Shown here in pieces: positions 46,885 through 55,289 of a DNA stretch of 64,000 nt. The stretch covers positions 124,001 to 188,000 of the forward strand of contig NZ_JAESWC010000004.1 of the NCBI RefSeq assembly GCF_016765585.1, written 5' to 3'. Source of the DNA: Clostridium rhizosphaerae. Lineage in GTDB: Bacteria; Bacillota; Clostridia; Clostridiales; Clostridiaceae. The notes beneath the pieces were generated by a model. It did no database searches and was not told the DNA's origin. It saw only the letters and a list, made by a program, of their open reading frames with translations. Both the position numbers and the translations under genes were made by a program. Each line of letters begins with the position of its first letter. Position 1 is the stretch's first letter.

Positions 46885-47372
46885 CTAAGCTACCCTCTCT
46901 TTCGAGATACTTTAACACTGCATGTGCAGTGGGTATAGACTATATCTTCACCTACCGTCATTTACGGTTTAGGCTGCCCCGCTTCGGGGTACTAGCTTCC
47001 CCCTACGTGCCTTTGCACTAGCCGTTGAACCTTCCTCTCTTCAAGGCTTGGCTGCGTGGTTATCCAGTAGAGTCTGACTACACTCAAATCCCTATAATTT
47101 TTATGGTCATGCCACCTTCGCATCTAGATATATTTATATTTTTATATATTTCCATATTTATATATTTATCTTCTTATCTAGATAACTTCTTAACTTCTTA
47201 TCTAGATAACTTCTTATACATATATATTTTTATATGGTTATATGTATTAATTCTCAATCTTATGCTTTGGTCTATAGGGCTCTCAGGACTTTCCAGCAAT
47301 TCAGGGCTCTTTAAGCACAATATTTCTACTGTGCACGACTATGATTAATTGTATTAATACAATTAATCTTTA
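46885..47372 (-). ncRNA. Group I intron 1 of dnaE (488 nt, no ORF)
   Basis: The 5' exon ends in U (CCAGAU) and the intron ends in G before AUUGAUUCUGAC. Core elements: P GAATTGCTGGAAAG (47289-47302), Q ACCACGCAGCC (47050-47060), R GGTTCAACGGCTAGT (47017-47031), S GAAGATATAGTC (46938-46949), with a strong CCCCG-AAG-CGGGG hairpin between R and S. A P1 helix can be drawn (GUC/GAU and GCA/UGC with a 2-nt mismatch), weaker than in intron 2. A peripheral region near 47165-47220 carries direct repeats of CTTATCTAGATAACTTCTTA. No endonuclease gene is present. Confidence 0.9.
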
Positions 47373-48575
47373 ATCTGGCATTGAAATTCTATCCGGATTC
47401 AAAAACCTTTCGAAGATCAACCCATATCTCAATGGATCTATCTTTGTTATACCCAGCGTGTAAGCTACAAGCGATCCCGCCGCACTACCACGACCAGCTC
47501 CCGTTGCTATCTCATTTTCATTAGCAAATCTTATAAAATCCCAAACTATAAGGAAATAATCTACATATCCCATGCTCTTGATTACTCCAAGCTCATACTC
47601 AAGCCTGTCTGTAAGCTCTTTGGTAATCTCACCGTATCTTTCCTTTAACCCCTGATAACAGGTATCCCTCAGATACTGGTAAGGTTCTACCCCCTCAGGT
47701 AGAGGAAATTTTGGAAGCTTGGATTCGTGAAATTTGTAATCAAAATTACATTGTTCTGCTATTTTTACAGTATTACTCAGGGCTTCTGGAACATAGGAAA
47801 AGGTTTCATACATTTCTTCAGGTGATTTTAAATAAAACTCGTCTGAAGGATATCTCATTCTTTTTTCTTCATCTACTGTCTTGCCAGTCTGAACGCATAA
47901 AAGAATATCATGTGCTCTTGAATCCTCCCTGTTTATGTAATGAACATCGTTAGTACAGATTAAAGGAATATCAAGCTCTTTAGACATTCTTACAAGCTCT
48001 TCGTTTACCTTCTGCTGTTCATCAACTCCATGATACTGAAGTTCAAGATAAAAGCCGTCTTTAAATATTTCTTTATACAAAAGAGCGATCTCTTTTGCTT
48101 TATTTATATTGCCGCTTAATATATTTGACTGAACTTCTCCGCCGAGGCAGGCACTTGAAGCTATAATGCCTTCGCTGTGCTCTCTAAGATAGTCATGGTC
48201 CGTTCTAGGCTTATAATAAAATCCGTCGATTGAAGCCTGCGAAACAATCTTCATTAAGTTTTGATAGCCGGTTTCATTTTTAACCAGTAAAACTAAGTGA
48301 TGAGTTTCATTATCCTTATTATTTGTTTTATCATGCATGGATTTTGATGCTACATATACTTCACAGCCTATTATTGGCTTTATCCCTTGATCTTTAGCAG
48401 CTCTATAAAAATCAACGCAGCCGTACATAACTCCATGATCTGTTATTGCTATACTCTTCATTCCCAGCTCTTTTACCCGGGCAATTAAATCCGGAATTTT
48501 TCCTGAACCGTCTAAAAGACTGTATTCTGTGTGGACATGGAGATGAACAAAATCTCCATTAAAGCTATTCTCCAA
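47373..48575 (-). CDS. dnaE: DNA polymerase III alpha subunit DnaE, exon 1
   Basis: This exon is exactly 401 codons, starting [27 protein letters not shown]. It holds the N-terminal PHP domain ([22 protein letters not shown]) and the beginning of the palm, and ends ...[11 protein letters not shown]. The final D is the first catalytic aspartate. Joined to exons 2 and 3 it gives a 1162-residue DnaE, normal for the DnaE1/DnaE3 type. The start is preceded by an AAAGGAAGTG site. Confidence 0.93.
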
Positions 48576-48691
48576 TATTTCACTTCCTTTCTTTAAGGAT
48601 TACTATAATTTTATATTTATACCGTATATTTTTCAACTAATATTAAATGGAAGAGCGGCTCTATTCTCAATTAAACTGTCATAAGATTTAA

Positions 48692-48723
48692 AAAAGACAC
48701 TGCACCAATATGCAATGTCTTTT
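48692..48723 (-). terminator. Terminator of the double-cubane reductase operon
   Basis: Minus-strand AAAAGACATTGCA pairs with TGCAGTGTCTTTT around a 6-nt loop (one mismatch) and is followed by more T residues. It ends transcription just after the DUF3343 gene and before dnaE. Confidence 0.87.
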
Positions 48724-48725
48724 AC

Positions 48726-48965
48726 TTAATAAAATTTTTTATAATTCTTTTCCAAGCTTTGAAAGCCTATTATACTTATTGAATTTTCATTAACAAGCTT
48801 CTTAATAGCTTCCTCGTCTTCCTTTTTATACTCCATGCAAATTCCACAGGAAACTGAAAGCTCCCTGGGCGTTGGCACAATGGTATACTTTATTTTATCT
48901 TTTTTTAAAAGGGACTCAAGTGCCAAGCCGCTTGTATAGGAGTGGAACAGAATATAGTGTTTCAT
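48726..48965 (-). CDS. DUF3343 protein (putative sulfur/selenium carrier-like)
   Basis: This 79-residue protein matches DUF3343. Its central motif is SVSCGICMEYK, with two cysteines that could handle sulfur or metal. The family is often found next to 2-hydroxyacyl-CoA dehydratase-like enzymes, as here; it starts one base after the reductase gene's stop codon. A redox or cofactor-delivery role for the neighbour is plausible but not shown. Confidence 0.83.
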   Translation of the reverse strand: MKHYILFHSYTSGLALESLLKKDKIKYTIVPTPRELSVSCGICMEYKKEDEEAIKKLVNENSISIIGFQSLEKNYKKFY

Positions 48966-48966
48966 T

Positions 48967-50226
48967 TTATATCATTTCAAGGAAGGCTTCCACTCTTGTT
49001 TTTATTTGACCAGCATCTTCAGTAGAGTAGTCTGTTTCAATATTCATTATTGGAATTCCTGCTTCCTTAAGTGCCTTTTCAACGTTTCTATACTCAATAG
49101 AGTACGAATGACAGAAAGATAAGTTTGAATATATTACTCCATCAACTTTATATTCTTCTACGTATCTTTTTATATCATCAATTCTTCCTGTGTTAGGAGT
49201 AAAGCAAGCACAATTGATGTTTAAATATCTATCAGCGAGATTTTTAATCAAGTCTTCTATAGTTTCTCCTTCAGTTGAAACTTCGTTTTCAAAGTATCTT
49301 GTACCAGTACAAGTTTCCTCAACAACAACTTCAGCAGGGAGATTTTCTATTATGTCGTGAAGCTTCCAGTTTGGCAGTGCCATTGGAGTACCAGTTATCA
49401 TTATTCTCTTCTTGCCTTCGCTCTTTAAGCTCTTAGCTCTTTCTTCAAGCTCATCACAAAGCTCATTAACCTTTTGAACAAATCTTGCAGGATCATCATA
49501 AAAGGCTATTTGTGAAATTAAAAGAGCATCCTTGCCGCTTATTGGTGAAGGAGTCATCTTTCTAAAATCATAAAGTCTCTTTAAGGCTCTTCTCTTGCTA
49601 TTTGCAATTTCAATACCTTTTTTAAGATTTTCTACAGTAACCTTATTTCCTGTAAGCTCTTCTACTTTTTCTATAAATAGCTTTATTTCTTCCATCCACA
49701 TATTATAGTCTTTAGTTCTCTTCATCTGAGGAAGATCCATAACATGTACAGGAACATATTCATCAAGTATTTCCCAAGCCTTTTTCTTTCCGTCGCAGGT
49801 AGTTTCTCCAACTATCATATCAACTGATTGGAAATAAGGGCATGTACCACTTACTTTTGCACCCACTGCCGCCTTAATCAGTGGACACATATTTCTTGGA
49901 AGATGTTTTTCTCCATCCTCAACCCAAAATTGTGAACCTGCACATAATCCAACAGGTATAGCATTAGCTGCAAATATTACCTCGTCAGGAACGAACACAC
50001 AGAAGGTTCCGAGTACCTTTCCACCCTTTTGCTTATGTTCATTAAGCTCAGCCGGCCTTAAACCATGAACCTCTGAAACTACAAAATTAAAATAATTCAT
50101 TCCCTCCGGTCTGTTCTCCTGTGTTAGATAAACTGAACCATACATATCTGGAAGCACTGCACACAATTGATCATGCTTCTCCAAATCCATGTTTAAATTC
50201 TTCCATAACTCTCTGTAATCACCCAT
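48967..50226 (-). CDS. Double-cubane-cluster anaerobic reductase (HgdB-like)
   Basis: This 419-residue protein belongs to the 2-hydroxyacyl-CoA dehydratase beta/BcrC family. Conserved cysteines lie in VLGTFCVFVPDEVI, GLCAGSQFW, RNMCPLIK, GTCPYFQ and GETTCDGKKK. The single-subunit type carries a double-cubane [8Fe-9S] cluster and reduces small, low-potential substrates when energised by its ATPase activator. The activator gene lies upstream (50321). The natural substrate is unknown. Confidence 0.9.
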   Translation of the reverse strand: MGDYRELWKNLNMDLEKHDQLCAVLPDMYGSVYLTQENRPEGMNYFNFVVSEVHGLRPAELNEHKQKGGKVLGTFCVFVPDEVIFAANAIPVGLCAGSQFWVEDGEKHLPRNMCPLIKAAVGAKVSGTCPYFQSVDMIVGETTCDGKKKAWEILDEYVPVHVMDLPQMKRTKDYNMWMEEIKLFIEKVEELTGNKVTVENLKKGIEIANSKRRALKRLYDFRKMTPSPISGKDALLISQIAFYDDPARFVQKVNELCDELEERAKSLKSEGKKRIMITGTPMALPNWKLHDIIENLPAEVVVEETCTGTRYFENEVSTEGETIEDLIKNLADRYLNINCACFTPNTGRIDDIKRYVEEYKVDGVIYSNLSFCHSYSIEYRNVEKALKEAGIPIMNIETDYSTEDAGQIKTRVEAFLEMI

Positions 50227-50249
50227 AAATAAAAACCTCCAGTTTTTAT

Positions 50250-50336
50250 AATTAAGAATTAATTAATTTTATTAATAGACTCAAAATTCCTCTAGGAATT
50301 TGGGTCTTCATTCCTCATTATTAATTTTTAATCGAC
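50250..50336. repeat. TTCTTCATT-type repeat between activator and reductase genes
   Basis: AAGAATTAATTAATTTT on one side and TCTTCATTCCTCATTATTAA on the other flank the hairpin CAAAATTCC/GGAATTTGG. The same architecture occurs near 17868. It overlaps the activator stop codon. Confidence 0.6.
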
Positions 50337-51079
50337 CTTGCCATTATTGCTGCTCCAATCGCCCCTGCATATCTTCCCATAGAACTTGCTTTGATTGGCT
50401 GTCCTAATTTCTTTGAAAGACTCTCAATTACAGCAGTATTTTCGCAAAGTCCCCCTGTAAGCACAAAATTATTGGCACCACTGTGTTTTTGGCATAAGGA
50501 TTTAACCTTTGAGGTTATTGATTCTATTACTCCAAAGGCTATGTTTTCTCTTTTTTCACCGTTTCCAATTAAGCTTATAACTTCAGACTCTGCAAATACG
50601 GTGCACATGGAGCTTATACTTGTACCCTTTCCTTGTTTGGAAAGTTCACTCATTTCGTTAATTGAAAGACCAAGTGTGCCAGCCATAAGTTCAAGAAATC
50701 TTCCTGTGCCTGCTGCACATTTATCATTCATGGTAAAGTTAGTAACATTTCCATTATCTATTGTTATTACTTTAGTATCCTGCCCGCCTATATCTATAAC
50801 AGTACAGTTTTCGTAAAAAAGATAATAAGCTCCTTTACCATGGCAGGTTATTTCTGTAACAGTCTTTTTAGCATAAGGCACAGATACCCTCCCATAACCG
50901 GTTGCCACTATGGTGCTTTCTTCAAAATAACCTTGCTCGCATAGCCTAACTTTTATGCTTTCAGCAGTTTCTACACTGCTCCAGCCTGTGGGCAAAGTAA
51001 AATAGCTTACAAGCTTATCTGAATTAAATACAGCTGTCTTTGAGGCTGTTGAACCTATATCTATTCCTATGTAAAACAT
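50321..51079 (-). CDS. ATP-dependent activator of the double-cubane reductase (BadF/BcrA/HgdC type)
   Basis: This 252-residue protein has the ASKHA fold: GIDIGSTASKTAV at the N-terminus, VIDIGGQDTKVI and LTGGLCENTAVI. Two cysteines around the dimer interface (MNDKCAAGTGRF and SSMCTVFAESEV) bind a [4Fe-4S] cluster in homologues. It feeds electrons to the reductase with ATP hydrolysis. A 28-bp palindrome lies about 70 bp upstream. Confidence 0.92.
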   Translation of the reverse strand: MFYIGIDIGSTASKTAVFNSDKLVSYFTLPTGWSSVETAESIKVRLCEQGYFEESTIVATGYGRVSVPYAKKTVTEITCHGKGAYYLFYENCTVIDIGGQDTKVITIDNGNVTNFTMNDKCAAGTGRFLELMAGTLGLSINEMSELSKQGKGTSISSMCTVFAESEVISLIGNGEKRENIAFGVIESITSKVKSLCQKHSGANNFVLTGGLCENTAVIESLSKKLGQPIKASSMGRYAGAIGAAIMARSIKN

Positions 51080-51150
51080 GACTTCACCCTTTCATTTGCT
51101 CCTAGCAATTTAATTATATGAAAACATTGTCATAAATACTAATTGAAAAT

Positions 51151-51178
51151 TCAAATAGTTAAATATTTAACTATTTGA
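51151..51178. promoter_or_regulatory. 28-bp perfect palindrome upstream of the activator gene
   Basis: TCAAATAGTTAAAT and its exact complement ATTTAACTATTTGA meet at the centre. It is about 70 bp before the activator start codon, near where a promoter should be. It may be an operator of the reductase operon. Confidence 0.5.
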
Positions 51179-51185
51179 AAAACAA

Positions 51186-51217
51186 ATAAAAAAAGATACT
51201 GAATCAACAGTATCTTT
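51186..51217 (-). terminator. Terminator of the CBS-HotDog regulator/Dabb operon
   Basis: AAAGATACTG and CAGTATCTTT form a perfect 10-bp stem with a 6-nt loop. On the minus strand a run of T residues follows. Confidence 0.9.
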
Positions 51218-51247
51218 AAAGTCTATTGTTTTTTATTTGAATTTTTA

Positions 51248-51359
51248 TTAACTTAACGTGTTATGCTAGTTCAACTAACGTGCATAGGTGAATAGTTCTT
51301 GGAACATATTTTATATATGGGAGCATAGTTAGCTGAACTAGCACAAGGGGTTAGTTTAA
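51248..51359. repeat. 112-bp hairpin overlapping the Dabb stop codon
   Basis: TGCTAGTTCAACTAACGTGC (51264) pairs with GCATAGTTAGCTGAACTAGC (51323), inside weaker outer arms. The GAACATATTTTATATATG core in the loop resembles the arms of the element at 42844. The outermost bases include the stop codon of the Dabb gene. Confidence 0.68.
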
Positions 51360-51646
51360 ATTTCATAATCAACAGCAGCTGAGCCTTTAAGCATAGGCTT
51401 GAGCTTTGCTAAAACTTCATTTACATGGAATGGATGTACTTGATAGGCATCCATATCATTTTTACATTCAAACTTTGTTATAAGCGCTATATCATAAGAG
51501 CGCTCTGTATGTAATAAGTCTGCTCCTACCTCAAGATATTTTAACTGAGGTATTTGCCCTTCCATATTAAGAAGAAGGTTTTTTGCCTTTTCTACATTTA
51601 CTGGTGTAGGATCAGCTAGTTTAAAAAAAACAATGTGTGTGAACAT
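51356..51646 (-). CDS. Dabb (stress-responsive A/B barrel) family protein
   Basis: This protein of about 96 residues starts MFTHIVFFKLADPT and has the dimeric ferredoxin-like barrel pattern, with YEVGADLLHTERSYDIALI-like strands and YQVHPFHVNEVL near the end. Family members include enzymes and proteins of unknown role. ATG at 51646 fits GGAGGAG; the longer frame to 51661 includes the ribosome binding site. It follows the CBS-HotDog regulator gene. Confidence 0.85.
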   Translation of the reverse strand: MFTHIVFFKLADPTPVNVEKAKNLLLNMEGQIPQLKYLEVGADLLHTERSYDIALITKFECKNDMDAYQVHPFHVNEVLAKLKPMLKGSAAVDYEI

Positions 51647-51667
51647 ATTTTTCTCCTCCATAATTAC

Positions 51668-52975
51668 TTACTTTCTCATAACCTTTGCTGAAATCAGCGA
51701 CTTAGCTATAAGTTCCTTCCTATTGTCAACCATTGTAACTTCAACCTTGCAGAAGTTTCGTCCCATATCTATTATTTCAGTCAAAACCTCAATATGACTG
51801 TCTATTTGTACAGGCTTAGTAAAATAGGTAGTCATGCTATCTACAGTTATATTTATATTATTTCTTTCTCTAAGTGTCATTATGCCCATGGTTGAAAGCA
51901 TCATATTTAGCGCACTCCAGGATGCCGTTCCTACAGGATCAAGCATTTCAGGAATAATTCTCCCATTAAAGTGCATTTTATCTCCAACATCATCAAACTC
52001 AAAATTCTTAAGTATTAAATCTTCTAAGGTTTCTCCCACTTGAGGCTGCCTTGATATGTACTGGAGGGCTTTAATGACATCGTGCCTGCTCACCACTCCA
52101 ATTAATTTTCTTCCATCAACTACAGGACAAAGTTCTATGCCTTCCCACCCCATAATATGAGCAGTATAGGCTGCCGTGGTTTTTGGCGTTACTGTTATTA
52201 TATCTTTAGTCATATATTTACTTATTAAATCATCATCATTAGCTGCCTCCAAAGGCATGTCCTTTAAAGTTACTATACCTACCACTCTAAATTCACTATC
52301 TACAACCGGATACCTTTCATGTCTAGTCTCCTGCATCAAACCTCTCCAATGAGCTACCATATCTGTGTCGTTTAGATACATTGGATTCGTTATCATAATG
52401 TCCTCAACTAAAATTATATCTTTTTTAATCAAGTTTTCCGACATTGCCCTATTTATCATGCTTGCAATAGTAAAGGTATCATAAGTAGAGGATATTATAG
52501 GGAGAGCTTTTTCATTGGCAAGTTTTTTAATATCCTCGCTGCAGCCAAAGCCTCCTGTTATGAGTACCGCACACTCGTTCATTAACGCAAGCCTTTGTAC
52601 TTCCTCTCTATTACCCACAATAACAAGGCAGTTAGGGCTTAAGTATTTTGGTATGGCATCTATAGTCATAGCACCTATTACAAATTTATTTAAAGTTTTA
52701 TGAACCCCATCTTTTCCGCCAACAAGCGTACCATCAATAATATTAACTACTTCACCATAGGTTAATGCTTCTATACTCTTTTTTTCAACCTTTTCAACTC
52801 TTACAGTACCAACTCTTGGTATAGTTGTAACTATGCCCATAGCATCACTATCCTTGATAGCTCTATAGGCTGTGCCGTCGCTAACCCCTAGGTCATTAGC
52901 AATACTTCTTACAGAGATTTTTGTGCCAATCTCTAAAGAGAGTATATGTTTTATAATATCCTCATGCTTTGACAT
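51668..52975 (-). CDS. HTH-DRTGG-CBS-HotDog regulator (YtoI-like)
   Basis: This 435-residue protein has an N-terminal helix-turn-helix (KISVRSIANDLGVSDGTAYRAIKD), a DRTGG-type domain (about 90-180), two CBS domains (about 195-310) and a C-terminal HotDog domain (330-430). YtoI of Bacillus has the same order. CBS domains sense adenine nucleotides in many proteins; the target genes are unknown. It lies immediately downstream of whiA. Confidence 0.87.
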   Translation of the reverse strand: MSKHEDIIKHILSLEIGTKISVRSIANDLGVSDGTAYRAIKDSDAMGIVTTIPRVGTVRVEKVEKKSIEALTYGEVVNIIDGTLVGGKDGVHKTLNKFVIGAMTIDAIPKYLSPNCLVIVGNREEVQRLALMNECAVLITGGFGCSEDIKKLANEKALPIISSTYDTFTIASMINRAMSENLIKKDIILVEDIMITNPMYLNDTDMVAHWRGLMQETRHERYPVVDSEFRVVGIVTLKDMPLEAANDDDLISKYMTKDIITVTPKTTAAYTAHIMGWEGIELCPVVDGRKLIGVVSRHDVIKALQYISRQPQVGETLEDLILKNFEFDDVGDKMHFNGRIIPEMLDPVGTASWSALNMMLSTMGIMTLRERNNINITVDSMTTYFTKPVQIDSHIEVLTEIIDMGRNFCKVEVTMVDNRKELIAKSLISAKVMRK

Positions 52976-52981
52976 ATAAAA

Positions 52982-53935
52982 TTACCTTCCCTCTTTCCTT
53001 AGTTCCTCTGCAATTTTTTCTATCTTCCTGAGCCTATGGTTTACTCCTGATTTACCTACAGGAGGATTTAAGAATTCCCCTAATTCTTTTAAAGACTCAT
53101 CAGGATAAGCTAATCTAAGCTCTGCGATATCTCTTAGATTTTTAGGAAGCCTTTGAAATCCAATTTCCTTTTGAATAAGCCTAATGCTTTCGACCTGTCT
53201 GATTGCAGCATTTACAGTCTTGCTTAAGTTTGCCGTTTCACAATTTACAAGCCTATTTACGTTATTTCTCATTTCCTTCATTATTCTAACATTTTCAAGC
53301 TCTAAGAGAGAAGAATGTGCCCCGATTATATTCAATAAATCTACAATTTGTTCCCCTTCTTTTAAATAAACTATATAACTTCCTTTTCTTTGTATAACCT
53401 TTGAAGAAAGCCCATAGGTATTAATAAGCCTGCTGAAGTCTTCTGCATAATCAGTATTGTGTGTAACAAACTCCAAATGATAGTTTTTTTCAGGATTGCT
53501 TATACTTCCTCCGCCCAAGAAAGTTCCTCTTATATAGGCCTTTTTACATTCCTCATCTTCCTTAACTTCCTTTGGAATTCCATAGTCAAGGGATATAATT
53601 CCCTCATCACTGCTCAAAACACCCATTTCCTTTAGAATACTTCTTACGCCCATTTCTTCTGTAATAACAACCATATATATATTATTTTTCTTAAAGGAGT
53701 TACTTTTTTTAACAAGAAGCTTTGTATGGACATTAAAATACTGTTTTAAAAGCTTAAATACCCGCCTTGCAATAGAAGGATTTTCCGTAGTCACCCTAAA
53801 GCTCAGCTGCTTATTCCCACCAAGGGAAAGTGTTCCACTAACCTTCATCACTGCAGAAAGCTCTGCCTTTGCTTCATTTCTTGTAAGTTCTCCTATTCTG
53901 CAAACCTCGCTTTTTACCTTAGCTGAAAATGACAT
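52982..53935 (-). CDS. whiA: Sporulation/cell-division regulator WhiA
   Basis: This 317-residue protein combines a LAGLIDADG-like fold without nuclease residues (about 90-220, including AYIRGTFLGGGSIS) and a C-terminal WhiA helix-turn-helix (LAYPDESLKELGEFL ... SGVNHRLRKI). It follows rapZ and yvcK in the conserved order. WhiA binds DNA and affects division and, in actinomycetes, sporulation. Confidence 0.94.
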   Translation of the reverse strand: MSFSAKVKSEVCRIGELTRNEAKAELSAVMKVSGTLSLGGNKQLSFRVTTENPSIARRVFKLLKQYFNVHTKLLVKKSNSFKKNNIYMVVITEEMGVRSILKEMGVLSSDEGIISLDYGIPKEVKEDEECKKAYIRGTFLGGGSISNPEKNYHLEFVTHNTDYAEDFSRLINTYGLSSKVIQRKGSYIVYLKEGEQIVDLLNIIGAHSSLLELENVRIMKEMRNNVNRLVNCETANLSKTVNAAIRQVESIRLIQKEIGFQRLPKNLRDIAELRLAYPDESLKELGEFLNPPVGKSGVNHRLRKIEKIAEELRKEGR

Positions 53936-53948
53936 TTTTTCTCTCCCT

Positions 53949-55289
53949 CTACCTGTTTTTTATACCTTTACTTTCTTTAAGCCTTTCAGATAAGTAGAAG
54001 TATTCTATTATTTTCTTTCTATCAAATAACAACTTTTTATCCATAATTGTTTCTATTAATATTGCAGCAAGCTTTTCTGAATCATGTCTTACAAGACCAT
54101 TCTTAACCTTAATAAAATCTCCTTCTATTACTTTAACGTTCATATTCTCGATTTTATCTTCATCAATAGTAACTAATTTAGATTTTTCTCCTAAGTACTT
54201 TTCTTCCAGTTCTTTGCTTACTTTTCCTACATTAACTACTACATAATCTATTATATCTTTACCACAATGTTTGCAAATTGCCTTTATGTGATCCTCAACC
54301 CCAAAGTTATCTGTTTCACCGGGCTGTGTCATTATATTAGAAACATATATTTTTACAGCCTTTGTCCTTTGAACTGCTCTAGAAATATCTTCAACAAGAA
54401 GATTTGGTATTACACTTGTATAAAGGCTTCCGGGTCCGAGGATTACAGCATCTGCATCTTTTATAGCCTCTACTGCTTCATATAATGCTCTTATATTTGG
54501 GGGCTCAAGAAGCACACTATCAATAGGACTTTCTTGCTTTAGCGCCTCTTCAGGTATTTTGGATTCTCCTAAAATTATATTTCCATTTTTAAGTTTTGCC
54601 TTTAATGTAACATCATCAAGGGTAACTGGAAGCACCTTTCCTGTAACTGCAAGTACAGAACTCATCTTCTGAACCGCTTCTTCAAAGTTTGAGGATATGC
54701 CATCCATTGCTGCTAGGAAAAGGTTTCCAAAGCTTTGATTTTCAAGTCTTCCCCCTGTAAATCTATACTGTAAAAGCTCCTCCATAAGAGGCTCCGTATC
54801 TGCAAGAGCAAGTATACAGTTTCTTATATCTCCGGGTGGCAAAATTCCGAGGTCCTGTCTAAGATCTCCAGAACCTCCTCCATCATCTGCAACAGTTACA
54901 ATAGCGGTTATATTCGAAGTATAGTGCTTAAGACCTCTAAGCATAGTTGAAAGCCCAGTACCTCCGCCTATAACAACTATTTTAGGTCCCTTTACCAAAA
55001 GTCTTTTTTCATATATTAAGTTTTCAAGTTTTCTTGAATCTAAAGACACGTTAATATAGCCTCTATTTATTAAAAAAATAAAGGACCTCATCCCTTGAGT
55101 AACGGCCAGATAAAGCACAAAGGAACCAGCCGCTATAAGAAATATATAAAAGGAAATATAATACAGACTGTACCATCTGTGTTGTATCCACTCAACTAAG
55201 CCAAAAGCTATCATCAATATACCAAGGGCACCAAGCAATATCCATCTCTTAACTTTTACACCTGGCTTTAACCAGTCAATAAATCTCAT
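53949..55289 (-). CDS. yvcK: YvcK/CofD-like gluconeogenesis factor with membrane anchor
   Basis: This 446-residue protein has two N-terminal membrane helices (about 17-35 and 44-65), then the CofD-like domain beginning [19 protein letters not shown], with [10 protein letters not shown] and PPGDIRNC. It is required in Bacillus for growth on gluconeogenic carbon and for normal cell shape, and binds UDP-GlcNAc. The membrane-anchored form is common in clostridia. It overlaps rapZ by four bases (ATGA). Confidence 0.93.
   Translation of the reverse strand: MRFIDWLKPGVKVKRWILLGALGILMIAFGLVEWIQHRWYSLYYISFYIFLIAAGSFVLYLAVTQGMRSFIFLINRGYINVSLDSRKLENLIYEKRLLVKGPKIVVIGGGTGLSTMLRGLKHYTSNITAIVTVADDGGGSGDLRQDLGILPPGDIRNCILALADTEPLMEELLQYRFTGGRLENQSFGNLFLAAMDGISSNFEEAVQKMSSVLAVTGKVLPVTLDDVTLKAKLKNGNIILGESKIPEEALKQESPIDSVLLEPPNIRALYEAVEAIKDADAVILGPGSLYTSVIPNLLVEDISRAVQRTKAVKIYVSNIMTQPGETDNFGVEDHIKAICKHCGKDIIDYVVVNVGKVSKELEEKYLGEKSKLVTIDEDKIENMNVKVIEGDFIKVKNGLVRHDSEKLAAILIETIMDKKLLFDRKKIIEYFYLSERLKESKGIKNR

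Noticed and set aside
47025-47348. Plus-strand ORF of 107 codons inside dnaE intron 1
   Set aside because: It is antisense to the intron, has low-complexity Ile/Tyr/Leu content and covers the intron core segments. It does not resemble a homing endonuclease.
46885-47372. IStron (group I intron fused to an IS605-type element)
   Set aside because: No TnpA or TnpB sequence is present, and the 5' exon does not end with the TTGAT target expected for the clostridial IStrons. TTGAT occurs only after the 3' splice site.
44212-48575. Three separate truncated dnaE genes or a split-intein system
   Set aside because: The interruptions contain stop codons and group I core segments and no intein motifs. 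The exons join in frame at codon borders.
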